Positions 23,628 through 34,489 of a stretch of 64,000 nucleotides of DNA are shown piece by piece. The position numbers were made by a program, and so were the translations under genes. Under the pieces are notes generated by a model, which ran no database searches, had not been told where the DNA came from, and saw only the letters and a list, made by a program, of their open reading frames with translations. The stretch's first letter is position 1; each line of letters starts with the position of its first letter. The DNA is from Erythroxylum novogranatense. Lineage: Eukaryota; Streptophyta; Magnoliopsida; Malpighiales; Erythroxylaceae. The DNA is taken from NCBI GenBank assembly GCA_029891385.1, contig CM057225.1, forward strand, positions 16,296,620 to 16,360,619, in the 5' to 3' direction.

Positions 23628-24930
23628 GATGATAGAAGCGGACCCCTAGCTCAGGAGATAGCTTTTTCCTAAAGCGGCGTCTTTGGCGGGGAGAAGCGAT
23701 GGCACACTGAGTCGGTCAACCGGGTTGGATTTTGAGGATGAATTAGGATAAGCGCCATGTCGGTTTCCTTTTGGTTTTGCTTAGGGGACTGATAGACTTG
23801 TCTATTCTGTTATTGGATGACTATATTAGATTGATATTATGATTTTAAAATTTAGTGGTTTCCGATATTGGGTTATGTTATGGTTTTAATTTATTGCGAT
23901 GCCATTTGGATTTTTAATGGAAATGTTCTGGTGGTGCACCTTTATCGTGGGATACATATCGGAGCGACCTTCGGGTTTTCCGATGCGTACCCTACGGTGA
24001 GGGGGCGCTACACTTAACATATCCGTATAGTCAAAGCACAACTTCATGCAATTAATGAACAAGATGTCACAATTAATGCATTAACCAACATACAACATAG
24101 TATTTACCTAATTAAGCTCCCATTTTCTTCTATTTCTCAACCACAACTACAATTCCTCTTCCTCCCCACATACACGATTATCACCCTTACAGCTTAAGTT
24201 GGTGCTTCTTTGTGAACAAGGAGGAGAAAGCAAGTAGCATAGGAGAGGTTTCTTGTATGGTGAAGGTGATAGCAATTCATACTAAAATGAAGGAGAAAAA
24301 AATCAATGAGAAAGGAGGAGAAATGGAGAGTTTCGGTTGAAGGAGGAAGAAACAAGGATTTTGTGTCTTAATTGTGGAAGTCTTGATAATGACTAGAAAA
24401 GAAGGGCTTTAATTAAAACAAAGCGAGGCATCTTTAGGCAGTGACACATGTCACTTGCCAAATATCAATCCTCAATTTTCATTTAATTTCCTTCCAATTT
24501 TTAGTCCAAGTTCTCCCAAAATTCCAATGGCTCAAATTAATAAATCCTAAAATCATGTATTTACATTGCCAGTGCCATTGGGCATTCATTTTTTTTACCA
24601 GAAATAAATCAGTCTGTCACTTGTCAATTTTTCCGGTCCAGAAATTTTCTCCGAAAAATTTCAGGAAAATTTCTAAAAGTCCCCAAAATGAAGCACGCAC
24701 ATAAATCACTCCAATTCAATTTTTTAAGCACAATTAACATATTTTTCACAAAAAAACACATATGTCGGGAAATGTCATGAATGCATGTACAATCATGTGC
24801 ATATACAAAAATTACAATTTATGTAAAAATAGAGGCCATCATATGCATAAACATGCCGAGGCTAGTTTACACACTCATAACCTGTCCCGAATTACCATTT
24901 TACCCTTCCCATCAGTGATGGGATGTTACA

Positions 24931-24943
24931 ATTCTTCCCTCCT
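24931..24943 (-). other. Polypurine tract of element F
   Basis: The minus strand reads AGGAGGGAAGAAT immediately before TGTAACATCC. It marks 24930 as the start of the 3' LTR and fixes F's orientation. Confidence 0.85.
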
Positions 24944-25847
24944 AATAAAAATTTCCTCCTCGAAATTCATTTTTAATATTGAATAAGGTAGGGGTACTAT
25001 TACCTCCTACACTCAATCATTTCCTATCAATTCTTTATTTAGCTATCATTATTCCTCAATTATACCCTTGATGAGTTTCAAAGTACTCAATTCTTTCCTT
25101 TTAGTTCCAAAACCACATATTTCAGATGATAACAATACTAATTATAAAATCACTCATAATGCCTTAGTCTCATTTTTGCCCTCATCATATAAGGACCACT
25201 TGATGTCCCACTTAGCTTCCCCTATTTCCTTTGTACCTCATCTAACTACACTTTGGCATAGGTGATACACTCAAGGACAAGACATCTCTCTCTCTCTCTC
25301 TTTTTGATATAGTAAACTAAACCTTCACATCTTTCTCCATATAGTCACAACTTCGATGTAATCCACCAAAATCCATTCATCTATCAAAACCACTTTATTC
25401 TGATTTTCACTTCATTTCACTCACAATTTCACTCACTAATGGTATTCCCATTTTTTTTGACTTTTACCTAGGGTGATCAACTCTTTTTGTCGACTCACTA
25501 GGAAAATGATGATTTTTACTTATAGTTACTTTTCACTATACATTTATCTTATATGCTGAAACATTCCAGACATATAAGCTTTATATCTGTCTCCAATAGT
25601 CAAGGCGCAAGGAACTCACATATATTCACTCAGTTCGATATTCTTAGTAAACAAGTGCTCTTTTGAGGTACACATTACTAGGACACATACTTTATTCCTC
25701 AATTCCTCAATTTGTGCTTTCCTAATTTCTGTTTGCAACACTTATGTTTCTTTCCCCATAACTAATAAGATTTCCTTTTTGCTCCATTTTAACTCGTTCA
25801 TACACTTTTTATTGCACTAGATTTAGTAACCTAATATCCACATATGT
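24944..25847 (-). other. Element F interior, segment 3 (non-coding)
   Basis: About 0.9 kb of low-complexity, AT-rich sequence with a CT microsatellite near 25284-25303. No retrotransposon domain on either strand. It ends where element A begins. Confidence 0.65.
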
Positions 25848-28800
25848 TGTTGGGCCCTAATTTTTTTTTTTTTTTCATTTATTTAATTAATTATTTATTG
25901 ATTTATTTATTTATTCGATTACTTTAATTACTCTTTATTTTGCTTTAAGTGTTTTAATTGTATATATATATATATATATTTGTTGAGTCTTGGAATTGGC
26001 AAGTATGATTGGGATTAGAATTTTGAAATTAAAGTGAAGGATTAGAATTAATGTTGGAAAGAATGGGCTTTAGAGACTAATGGAATAAGAAGAAGGAGGA
26101 GAGCCCAAAAGTATTGCAAGAGAGCTATAAGGAGTATTGAAACTACGTAGTTTTGGAGGTAGGCTTTAAGTTGAGAGCAAATGAGTTAAGTGAATTAAAA
26201 GGGAGAAGCAAGTGTCGTAAGAACCAAAGGAGAGGAAGCAAAAATGTGAGCCAAGTAGAAGGGGGATTCGGCCAAGAGGAAAAGGGAGAACCGTAGGAAG
26301 CTTGAAGGGAGGAAGAAAGAAGAAGAAAAATAAGAGAAATCTACTTGTGGGAGGTAAGTTTCATCCTTGTTTATGTTAGGTTCAAGAATGGGATAAAATG
26401 GAGGTTACGATTTGTGTAGAGTTTGAAGAAAGAAAGAAGAGAAAGGTGAAATCAATGGATTTTTGGGATTTCTAAGCTAAGGTTTTGGTTATTCTAGCAT
26501 AGATGGCTTATGGGTAGGTTAGGTTTAAAGTTTATTTTTATCTTTGCTTGATTTATGAATGTTATGCCTTTCTTTTAGAATATATTCATTGAATGGAGTA
26601 TGGCTTAATTGAAGGAACTCAAGAAAACCCCACTCAAGACAAGGAGGAAGGGCAATCTTGAATTCGGATTCCGACGTTTATGTGGGTAACATTTTTATAG
26701 TTTTTGTGTGATGGGCAAATGCCCTATGTGTGCAATCTTTGTTAAACTGTGTGTATATTGAAAGTGTATTTCCTTCGATTTGAAAGAAAAGTATGAAACT
26801 ATGATGATTCGATAGAATGAAAGAAGCATAAAATGCTATTTTTGTGTTTGAATATGTGAGCATAAATTGGTTATGATTGGGCGAGAGAGAACCTGTTTCG
26901 TTAGTCTCGTGCACGATGACCCCCTAACCTTCTCCCGGCTGCCCGCTTGAGGCCACGAGATCCTAAGAAATCAGACTTGTCGTGTTTACGGTAAACTTCG
27001 ATTTCCGTTGTGTTTATGGAACTCTCGAGCCAATTGTGTGCATTTCATCATTTTTGGTGTTTATGATGCATATCGTGTTTTAAGCGATAGAAGATTTCAT
27101 GTTATACTTTATGTGTTGAGTTGATTAATTGTGATTTATGTGATAAAGTTGGGTATTTACGCATAGTATGTTGATTGCTAATGCTTTGGATTCTTGATTA
27201 TGTGATGTATGACTCATTACTCAATGGCTATAAGCATGTTAGCCATTGAGCCGTGTTTTGCTCACCCCATTCTCCCTCCTCAGGTGCAAATTCTAGTTGA
27301 TCGCGAAACCTTGCAAGGCATCGGGCATAACTCCAAGAATTTTAGACACTTTTGTATTAAGTTAGTAACTAGCTGTTGGAATAGCTTTATAAGCACATCA
27401 AGCATTGAGCATCTCATATTTTGTATTTTGTACTTGATTCTTGATGAATATGTTGATATGTAACTAAAGCTGTGTATGAACTTTTGTTATGATTAGAAAA
27501 GAGAAGGAGAGCTCTAGTACTCTTTTCTTCATGTGTTTGTGTTGAATTGTGATCGGTGTATGATCTTAAAAAGGAATGTGTATGAGTCTTTTTAATTGTT
27601 GAGTTGCTGTTGGGTTTTGTATTGGGATAGCTCACTGGGAATTTGCAAAGGTTTATGAGCTGCTAAAATTCTGGGCTGATGTGTTCATGTGGTCAATTTT
27701 AGGTATGTTGAGTAGTGTTGCAATTTCTGGACTGATATAGATCGAATAGGATCATTTAGTCTTGTTAAGAGTGGTAGGCGAGCTGTAGAGCTTGTCCATG
27801 ATGTATTATGAGCTATTTTTAGGGTGTGTTAATTGGAAAATGTGAGTTGTTAAAGTGGAGTGCAGGTGCTGCCAAAAATGATAGATTTTTATTAGCAAAA
27901 ACTTTGAATCCATATGCGACCTGTATAGAGTTGGAGTTTGTTCTTTTGGTCTTCATGAAAGTTGTAGAGCATTATCTTACCTTTCTATAGCTACCAAGTT
28001 TGTAAAAATTGGAGTTATGGGTTAAAAGTTATGGTATTTGCAAGTTATGGTACTGTTTATGAGGAGCTAGTCGATCGGTCTTTGAGTAAACTTTTGATTC
28101 CTTTAGAAGCCGAGCTTGCTCTTAAGTCCTTGAAAATGGTAGATCTATCTTTTAGCTTTCCAATGCTACCAAGTTTGTCAAATTTAGAGCTCGGAGTCAA
28201 AAGATATGAAGGTTTAAAGTTTGGAGGTCAGATCGCGTGGACGAGCTCCCGCTCACACGCTCGCGTGGACGATGCCGCGCGACCATTGGGGTCGACTTGC
28301 GGCCGACCGACCTCTCCCCCTTTATTTGGCCATAACTTTTGAGTCCGACCTCCGATTAAGCTGATTTTTGAAGCGATAGACTCCTAAGAAAATTTTCTAT
28401 CTCTTCATGCCTGGTTGGTCGGTATTGTTATTGAATTGAAAAAGGTGGATTGAAACAAAGTAGGATGATCGGTTGATAATGTTTAACTATGCTTCAAAAT
28501 TTTGGTGATAACTTGAGCGATAGAACTCCGATTGAGGTGATTCTTGTTTCAAATTAAACTAGAGAAATAGATCTACAAGTTATATGAAGGTGCCGAGCTG
28601 CAATCTAGCCTCTAAGATTTTCAATTTCTGACATGAAGTTGGTAGAGTGTTCAGTCTTGTCAGTTTTTCTTTAAGACAGTATTTTGAGCGTAACTTCTTC
28701 ATTTCTAATCCAAATTGAGCGTTTTCAGTGGCGATGGAATCGTTAGATTATGAGGAACAAATGTCCTTAAGAAGCCAATCCGAAATTCCTTTTACGAGTT

Positions 28801-28888
28801 ACCCAAATTGTGGTCAGTATGTTGTCGATTTTGGGTCTTCTATGCTTTTATGCTTTCGAATGTTGGGCTTCGGAGACGGGGTCCAACA
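25848..28888 (+). repeat. 5' LTR of element A
   Basis: 3041 bp from TGTTGGGCCC to GGGGTCCAACA, with a T15 run (25861-25875) and a TA repeat (25961-25979) near its start. Donor-like GAGGTAAGTTTC is at 26351, double hairpin and CCTCCTCAG end at 27293, CG-rich cluster at 28228-28315. The stretch 28020-28240 is clearly similar to the F LTR at about 19810-20010 (minus strand). Confidence 0.85.
27226..27293 (+). promoter_or_regulatory. Double hairpin plus acceptor-like site (A LTR)
   Basis: GGCTATAAGCATGTTAGCC (27226-27244) and GAGC...GCTC (27248-27263), then CACCCC and a pyrimidine run ending CAG. Same layout as in B/C/E/F but different primary sequence. Confidence 0.6.
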
Positions 28889-28893
28889 TTGTT

Positions 28894-28905
28894 TGGTATC
28901 AGAGC
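28894..28905 (+). other. Intact tRNA-iMet primer-binding site, element A
   Basis: Perfect TGGTATCAGAGC five bases after the LTR end CCAACA. It defines the LTR boundary and strand. Confidence 0.95.
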
Positions 28906-29073
28906 TTAGGTTCACTCCTAAGCTTAGGATGCATAGTAGGGAAATTGTTTTGTTATGTGATTAAATTTTTGCATTATGAATTGATTGTTTCTATTAAGTG
29001 ACATGCATACATATAAGAACTAGAATTAAAAGGAATTTTAGCTAATCATAAATGTTTTCATTGAAGGAGTAAG

Positions 29074-29815
29074 ATGCCACCTCGTAGAAGGACACGAGGA
29101 TTTTTGCAAGGTTCAATTGCACCTGACTCTCCACCAAGAGAGGAGAGTACCGATGAGTCGGTAGCCCCGGGAGTGGCTGAGGTTTCTCTAGGGCAAAGTA
29201 GTGAGCCCCTCCGATCTCAGACACAGTGATCGCTAGTCGATCTGAGCAAGTGCTGCTTTCTAGATCCGAGGCTGTTCGAGGCATTTACCAGGCCTTTGTT
29301 AGGGGCTATGGGTCAAATGTCACGAGCTTTTAGTTGACCTCGATTAAGAAGGGAGACAGTTTGACAAGTTGAGGAAGTATGGAGTAATGGACTTCTACGG
29401 GACCCACGGATCTGAGGAGGCGAGACACAGTTGAGGAAGACCGAGAGAGTGTTGGATCAGATGGAGTGTGAGGATGATGAAAGGGTGGTTTATGCTGCCA
29501 GTTTACTCCAGGGTGATGCCTTGCATTGGTGGGAGTGTGTACCGGGGAGTTAGCTGAAGCCAATAGGGTTGACATGGGAAGACTTCTGGCTGTTTACTGG
29601 AAGAAGTATCTGTCGAGGTGTACATTCGTGACGAGAGGGAGTTCTGAGTCTCACTAGAGGGAGATGACGGTTGTTGAATATGGCGTCGGTTTACTCGGTT
29701 GTTAAGGTATGCTTGAGAGATGATGTTCGATGAGGCTGCAAAGTGTCGTCGGTTTGAGTCGGGCCTTTTTAGCTATCGAGAGAGAAGATGGTAGTCACGA
29801 GAACTTTGGCGACTT
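29074..29815 (+). pseudogene. gag: Element A gag, frameshifted and truncated
   Basis: The start at 29074 gives MPPRRRTRGF, the typical basic N-terminus of plant chromovirus gag. The first frame reads to a TGA near 29229. In other frames the retrotransposon gag core follows at about 29440-29580, with RVVYAASLLQGDALHWW (29483-29533) and WEDFW (29576-29590), then CRRFESGLF near 29750. At least three frameshifts or stops disrupt it, and the sequence ends at the probable SINE near 29815, so the zinc knuckle and all of pol are missing. Several lesions fall at CAG/CTG words and could be sequence error rather than decay. Gag would form the cytoplasmic particle. Confidence 0.8.
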
Positions 29816-30060
29816 TCAACGACTCGATGGTAAGAGGCGTGCTTGTAAAACAACAAAACCTTGAGGTCTTGGGTTCGAGTCGTGGCCTCACCTTGACCAA
29901 AGAGGACAATCTTGATTAGTGTGGATGCTGTTGGTGAAGCGAGAACCCAGAGGTGAAAGGGGTCTGGGGTCCCAGTCCCAACATATGTAATGCTTGACAA
30001 GTCCCTCTGCGTAATCCTTTCAATCTTGTCGATTCGGTTTACCTTAATCTCTACTAATCT
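29816..30060 (+). mobile_element. Probable tRNA-derived SINE
   Basis: A Pol III B-box-like GGTTCGAGTC (29872-29881) lies about 40 bp after an A-box-like TGGTAAGAGG (29828-29837), the spacing of tRNA-derived SINE promoters. The body contains TTGACCAAAGAGGACAATC. Both ends are uncertain and no duplication was identified. Confidence 0.5.
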
Positions 30061-30128
30061 ATCTAATCGTATGTATATCACATATGTTTCTGTCCACATT
30101 ATGATTCTATGCTTCCAAACTAATTTCT

Positions 30129-33100
30129 TGTAACATCCCCTCTCCTATAGGAAAATGGTATTTTGGTAATTGGGACAGGTTAGGGATATTAAATTATATC
30201 TCGGCATGCATCTGACATATCCTTAATAATTCTTGATTGGTTGCACATACATAGTATACATGCATTCATGACATTTTCCGGCTTAGGTTTTAAATTGAAC
30301 TTCTTTATGAAATTAATGGAGTAATTGAGTTTGGAAAATTATTTGGACTGCACCATAAGTTGTTTTACATTTTTAGGGATTTTTAGGAATTTTTCTGGAT
30401 TTTTCAGGAGACAATTCTCGGACCGGAAAAAAATCACCAATTGGCGACAAGTCGATTCTCGGTAGCAAAATTGCTACCATTGGCACTAATATTGGGTATT
30501 TTATTTTGGGACTGAAAGTAGGGTCATTGGAGTTAAATGGAGTAAAATTTTGAATTTGGATTAAACAAATACTACTTTGACTTTTCTTTGAATTATTGAC
30601 CAATCACATTTTGCCATTGAAAAGGCATCATTTAATGCTTCTCTCAATTCTCTGGATATGTTTTAGAATGAAGAGATAAATTGTTTAGGCTTTTCTATAT
30701 CATCCAGAAAACAAACCTGAAAAAACTCTCTTGATTAAACCATCGAAATTTGGCTCTCTTTTACTCGTCTCACTCATAACTTCAAGCTACTATCTCTTAA
30801 TCCATCAAAGCTAGAAGGAGTTTGGTACATGCTTGAGAAGGGAAGGAGGTGGGTACCTTGGTGTAGGAGTTAGAAGTTGGTTGTTGAAGCTTAAAGGAGG
30901 TTTTGTTTTAGGTAAGTTTTCATTTAAGGTTTGAGTTTTAAGTGAGATTTGCATAAGAATTAAATGCCATGATAGTGAGGAGTGATTAATAAAGGGTTTA
31001 AAGCATGTATTAGGTTCATGGTCTTCATGGAAGTTGTAGCATATTGAATTATCTTTCCATTGCTACTGATCTTGATATTTTAGAGTTGTATATTGGGAGA
31101 TATGAATTGATTACTAATGGTGGTTTTGAGCATTTTGGATGAAACTAAGCAAGTGTGATTTTGTGAGTTTACTGATTGGAGGCAATTTTAACATTTTGTG
31201 TGGACTGAATTGGTGTGAATGAGCTTCTGAAAAGTTGTAGAGAAGAGATTACCTTGAAAATGATATATGGTGAGTAATTTTCGAAGTCAGAATTGTGAGT
31301 TATGATTTTTCAAAGATTGACCCTACATTAGGTTATGAATGGCTAATCATAACAGTAGCTTCCATAACAGTTTTGAAATTGATAGAGATCGAATTGGATG
31401 ATGAGTACTTCATGAAAATTGAAGTTTGAGATGTTATCTTTTCAGGGATATACAGTTCTGATTTTCTTGACTTGTATACAGGAATTATGCTTGTTATAAG
31501 GTTCTGCCCAAATTGGAGGATTTCAGGGACAGTAACATTGAATGAATTAATTGACTTGTTTAGAAATAGAATTTGATTTTGGGTTGTTCATGAAAGTTGT
31601 AGAGGACATTGTGAACTTATTGACCATATTTTTGTGGTAATTTATTTCTGAAGAATCAGTGAGTTATGAAATTGTCAATGTACTGCCTGTGTTAATAGAA
31701 TTGAGTAGGCAGAAGGTTTGATGGGATATTTGACACCCTTAGGGTTGGAATTGATTTTATGGTCTTCTTGAAATTGTAGAGCTTTTCATTATCTTTCCAA
31801 CAAGGTATAGTTTGCATTTTGAGAAATGTGTAGAAAGAGTTATGGGTGTTGGAAGTTTGGTTGGAAATTAGAAAATAAAGGGAAATAAGGGATATATATA
31901 AAATATAAATTGTTGAGTTTTGGTTTCTTTAAGTGAATAACTTTTCCGTCCGGCGTCCGATTGACCTGATTCTTGAGGCATCGGAGTTCATTGAATATTT
32001 AATTTCATTTTCTGAGAGATTGAGAGATTTTAGGCGGGAATTTGGCGTAGCCGGAGTAGCAGACGGTGAATCAACTTTATTTTATTTAAATGGGGACCTA
32101 TAGAGGTCCGAATTGCTTACCGTCGGTAGCTAATGGATTTCTAATTTTTGATAGAATTTTATTTTGGGAAAATATTGGATTAAGTCCGGAATGCCATGAA
32201 CATGCATTATACATTTCTTGATTTCATGTGCATTGTTTAGTCATTTATACCAATGGTAATGGTTATTCATTTAACTTGCTATAGAGGCTCAAGTGGACCA
32301 TCGTTCCCACGGACTTGGCGAGAGACTTCCGGCACTAAGCGTGGAAGTTATTAGGTGAGTAACTTGGTTGGTTATTCCAATCTATGTGTTCTTGTGATTG
32401 ATTGCCTACGGGGATTCGTGGATTATAGCTGTGATTTGATTGCCTACGGGGATTCGTGGATTATATGTGGCATTCTTGGTGTGCTTTACATGAGGCAGTG
32501 TCTAATTGGACTGAATATTTGGATACATGTATTATCATGTTTCTTGCTATGGAACATGTGCATTCGTACTGCAAATGCATCATTGTTAAAAGGAAAGTTG
32601 TGAGCGAGGCATACTTTGTCTTGAGCCGAACTGAGCTCGATATCTTTGAACCTAGCCTCGAGGCTTGACGGAGATAATTCTCCCGAGCGCGTCTATCTTG
32701 ATCAACTGTTATGTGCTCGGTCTGTCTTGAAATGAGTGGAAAAGAGTCACGTGTGCATTGCATCTCTGGTGAATATTTGGAAATGTTTTGGTTGGTTCTT
32801 TATGCCTTGATACGTGATCGTATCTTGTATAAGTGTCTTGTGATTGTTTTCAATCGTGTGTTTGTATAATTATTGAATGAGTCTTGTATCATGCTTATGT
32901 GATGCATGAATTGGGAGAACCATCGATGATGGTTTCTCATTGAGTTATGAAACTCATCAAAATTGCAATTTATTTTTCGAGGGCCTAGCATGAGCAGATA
33001 GCTCCCTCGAGGATTGTGAAATTAAGTATCTTGTGAATTGGCGAGGAAGCGATGGCTCAAGGTCGATCAGCTGGGCTTTCTTTTGGAGACTTATAGTTAG

Positions 33101-33371
33101 ATCTGTTTGTTGTACATTGCGGTATGTCATTTAGTGAGTAGTGTTTTGGAGCATGTAAACTAAACATATTGACGGTTTGTAAATTATTGAGTTTTAAGTG
33201 GATGAAATGGAATCCAATTTGGTTTTAAAAAGTGGTCAATTTCTTATTATTGTCTTATGATTGTGATGCCATGAGGTGTAGTGGTTGTTGTCGATGAGTG
33301 GTCTCTTGTCGTAGGATATGTATCGGAATGACCTACGGGTGTTCGATGGATACCTATGGTGAGGCGCTACA
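30129..33371 (+). repeat. 5' LTR of element B
   Basis: 3243 bp, TGTAACATCCCC to GAGGCGCTACA. Compared with the 3' LTR it lacks about 530 bp at position 31022. Donor-like TTAGGTAAGTTTT at 30909, exon-like box about 32285-32354 before GTGAGTAACTTGG. Confidence 0.93.
32918..32979 (+). promoter_or_regulatory. Double hairpin plus acceptor-like site (B, 5' LTR)
   Basis: AACCATCGATGATGGTT (32918-32934), GAGTTATGAAACTC (32942-32955), then TTTATTTTTCGAG, where the 3' LTR copy keeps CAG. Confidence 0.7.
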
Positions 33372-33378
33372 TTTAATT

Positions 33379-33390
33379 AATGTCGAGCAT
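33379..33390 (+). other. PBS remnant of element B
   Basis: AATGTCGAGCAT lies where an iMet PBS (TGGTATCAGAGC) is expected. The CGAGC core again looks like CAGAGC with CAG reduced to CG. Confidence 0.45.
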
Positions 33391-33479
33391 GGTTTGACAT
33401 CTTTTAGAATAGTAACAATGTAGGTATGAATCGGATGGAACTATTGGCTGATCAATTTTTGGTTTGTCTTAGGTCTTGC

Positions 33480-34480
33480 ATTAGGTGATCGGGTTGGCGA
33501 CGGTGACAAGGATCGATGGGAGCAAGTAGGGAGTCTTATGCCTCGTCTTGAGGATCTGCCTCTCGAGTTCGAGAGGCGGAGAGGAGGTATGATTTCTTCT
33601 GTAGCGAATATGAATTTCTATGGCGTCTGAGACCGGCGAGGTGAGAGGATGGTTGGAAGGACGGAGAGAGTCTTTGACGGATGGACGAACTGATGAGAGG
33701 TTCGATTATCTGGTATCACTATTGACGGGCCCGACATATAAGTGGTGGAAGGCATGCGGCGGTACCACCGAGCCTTGTTCTTTGTTATGGGCTGATTTTA
33801 GGGCGCTTGAGGATAATTATATGAGTCTATCTTGATATGAAGATCTGCAGGAGTTTGGGCTGAAGCGGGGTCGGATATGAGGTGAAATTTAATGGTGATA
33901 GATTTACCCTTTGTGATGATCCGTTGAGGCGATAAGTCTTGGGAGGTTAGAATGGCCTCAATCTGAGATCCGTACAGGTTGGCTCGATCGGACATGGGTA
34001 CATTCATTGAGTTGAAATTTGCTTGCCGTTAGAGTGGAAGCGGTGATGAAGACAGAGGCAGTGAGATTGGGTCCAGGGAGTGCGGCCAGTGATAGTCAGG
34101 CGACTCTGCGAGGAGCTTTAGTAGTGCAGGCGGGACTTTCAGTCTCCGGGAGGTTCGAGACGGTTTGGCTTTGGCGGAGGGAGATTTGGACCCATTTGGT
34201 AGTGGTAGTGGCGAGGCTCTGGCGATTTCTCGGTGTGCCCCAAATTGTGAGAGGAGACATAGTGGGGGTGTTGGTGGCTTCTTGGAGCTGCTTGAGTCTT
34301 GACTCGACGAACATCGGTCGAGGATTGCCACGATACATTGAGAGTTCAACTTCTTTGGTAGTGGACGAGTCGGGAGTAGTCTGTTGTCTGTGAGTAAGTG
34401 GGTGGATCCGGACGGAGGGGCGAGGTAGAGGCCGTGGTAAGTGAGGGTCCTTTGTGAGGGCCGAGGGTTGAGGCGGCCGA
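33480..34480 (+). pseudogene. gag: Element B gag, broken
   Basis: The best-kept piece is 33620-33835: DYLVSLLTGPTYKWWKACGG and LLWADFRALEDNYM match the core of plant gypsy gag (hydrophobic helix then WW). Upstream sequence (33500-33620) fits the N-terminal part in other frames. The region to about 34480 is the glycine/serine-rich linker where a zinc knuckle is expected, but I cannot find an intact CCHC. Several frameshifts are present. The long proline-rich frame on the opposite strand (34029-34607) is an antisense shadow. Confidence 0.7.
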
Positions 34481-34489
34481 CCACAGGTC

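Larger units (their letters stand above)
21224..24012 (+). mobile_element. Solo LTR E
   Basis: 2789 bp, starts TGTAACATCCCG and ends GGGGGCGCTACA, flanked by perfect CTTAA duplications at 21219-21223 and 24013-24017. The uninterrupted site is visible in the 5' LTR of F at about 56917 (GGACTTAACATA), which proves the insertion. No PBS, polypurine tract or coding sequence. It is inside the 3' LTR of F. Confidence 0.96.
17637..24930 (-). repeat. 3' LTR of element F, interrupted by solo LTR E
   Basis: The minus strand starts TGTAACATCCCATC at 24930 and ends GGGGTGTTACA at 17637. It aligns with 53302-57815 throughout except for E (21224-24012) and its duplication. It contains a CG-rich cluster (19680-19800), donor-like TAGGTAAATAC at about 24107, an exon-like box 18858-18921 and the double hairpin 18033-18072. 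Confidence 0.92.
25848..29815 (+). mobile_element. Element A: gypsy 5' LTR, PBS and partial gag
   Basis: LTR 25848-28888, intact initiator-Met PBS at 28894-28905 and a gag start at 29074, broken off near 29815. No pol or 3' LTR was found. It lies in the interior of F. The lost 3' part makes its target-site duplication untestable. Confidence 0.8.

Noticed and set aside
24441..25265. Plus-strand open frames as host exons
   Set aside because: They fall in F LTR/interior on the antisense side, are low-complexity and show no splice-supported gene structure.
28031..28342. Open frame in LTR A similar to minus-strand frames at 19813-20004 and 55511-55702
   Set aside because: The similarity is shared LTR nucleotide sequence (A and F families), not evidence of a protein; frame lengths differ and stops intervene.
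25848..29815. Element A continuing after element B, with a 3' LTR in the window
   Set aside because: No pol or A-type LTR is found at 41585-43677 or later; that sequence fits the F interior instead.
29821..29900. Functional tRNA gene
   Set aside because: Only A/B-box-like words are present; no cloverleaf arms or anticodon stem can be formed from the sequence.
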